Shown here in pieces: positions 56,023 to 64,000 of a DNA stretch of 64,000 nt. The stretch is taken from contig NC_134950.1 of assembly GCF_965638725.1 (NCBI RefSeq), positions 78,666,657 to 78,730,656 on the forward strand, given 5' to 3'. The position numbers and the translations under genes are program-made. How positions within the stretch are numbered: the first letter of the stretch is position 1; each line of letters begins with the position of its first letter. The DNA is from Aptenodytes patagonicus (Eukaryota; Chordata; Aves; Sphenisciformes; Spheniscidae). The notes under the pieces were generated by a model. That model saw nothing but the letters and a program-made list of their open reading frames with translations. It did not search any database and had not been told where the DNA came from.

Positions 56023-64000
<7,978 letters not shown>

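Overview
The window is vertebrate nuclear DNA, almost certainly from a bird and probably a neoavian one. Two lines of evidence support this. First, it carries chicken-repeat-1 (CR1) LINE copies that end in the ATTCTATG tail. Second, it carries several solo LTRs of a family common in neoavian genomes, flanked by 5-bp target duplications. There are no operons, tRNA or rRNA genes, CRISPR arrays or other prokaryotic features.

The only host gene I can support is VWC2 (Brorin), a secreted von Willebrand factor C-domain protein, on the minus strand. Its last two coding exons are here. The penultimate exon (61278-61407) holds the end of a VWC domain with CxxCxC and CCxxC motifs. The last exon (6762-6913) holds the cysteine-rich C-terminus and a TAG stop. 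Their splice sites and codon phase match (G from one exon plus GC from the other restores a glycine codon). The intron between them is 54,364 bp, so most of the window is one intron. Positions 1-6761 are 3' UTR and downstream flank, and 61408-64000 is the next intron upstream in the gene.

The rest is intronic and flanking DNA with layered retroelements. The youngest layer is two 5'-truncated CR1 copies on the plus strand (about 47.72-49.21 kb and 54.79-56.02 kb). Both still have open C-terminal reverse-transcriptase reading frames, about 96% identical in protein. There are also four solo LTRs (3.16-3.71, 22.56-23.16, 29.61-30.18 and 35.57-36.09 kb). Three keep a perfect TGACGTCA element next to a TATA-like box. 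Older CR1 pieces lie at 1.83-1.99 and 46.42-46.71 kb. Very degraded CR1-group relics lie at 11.94-12.46, 21.19-21.56 and 21.64-22.01 kb. A broken reverse-transcriptase relic with a readable FIDLSK motif lies at 42.80-43.20 kb.

Other features are simple repeats (notably a 23-unit AAT array inside one LTR), several perfect short palindromes, and two CpG-rich patches (9.82-9.98 and 14.93-15.25 kb) in an otherwise AT-rich intron. I found no evidence of an undescribed biological system. The most useful observations concern the VWC2 gene structure, the CR1 pair and the LTR promoters.
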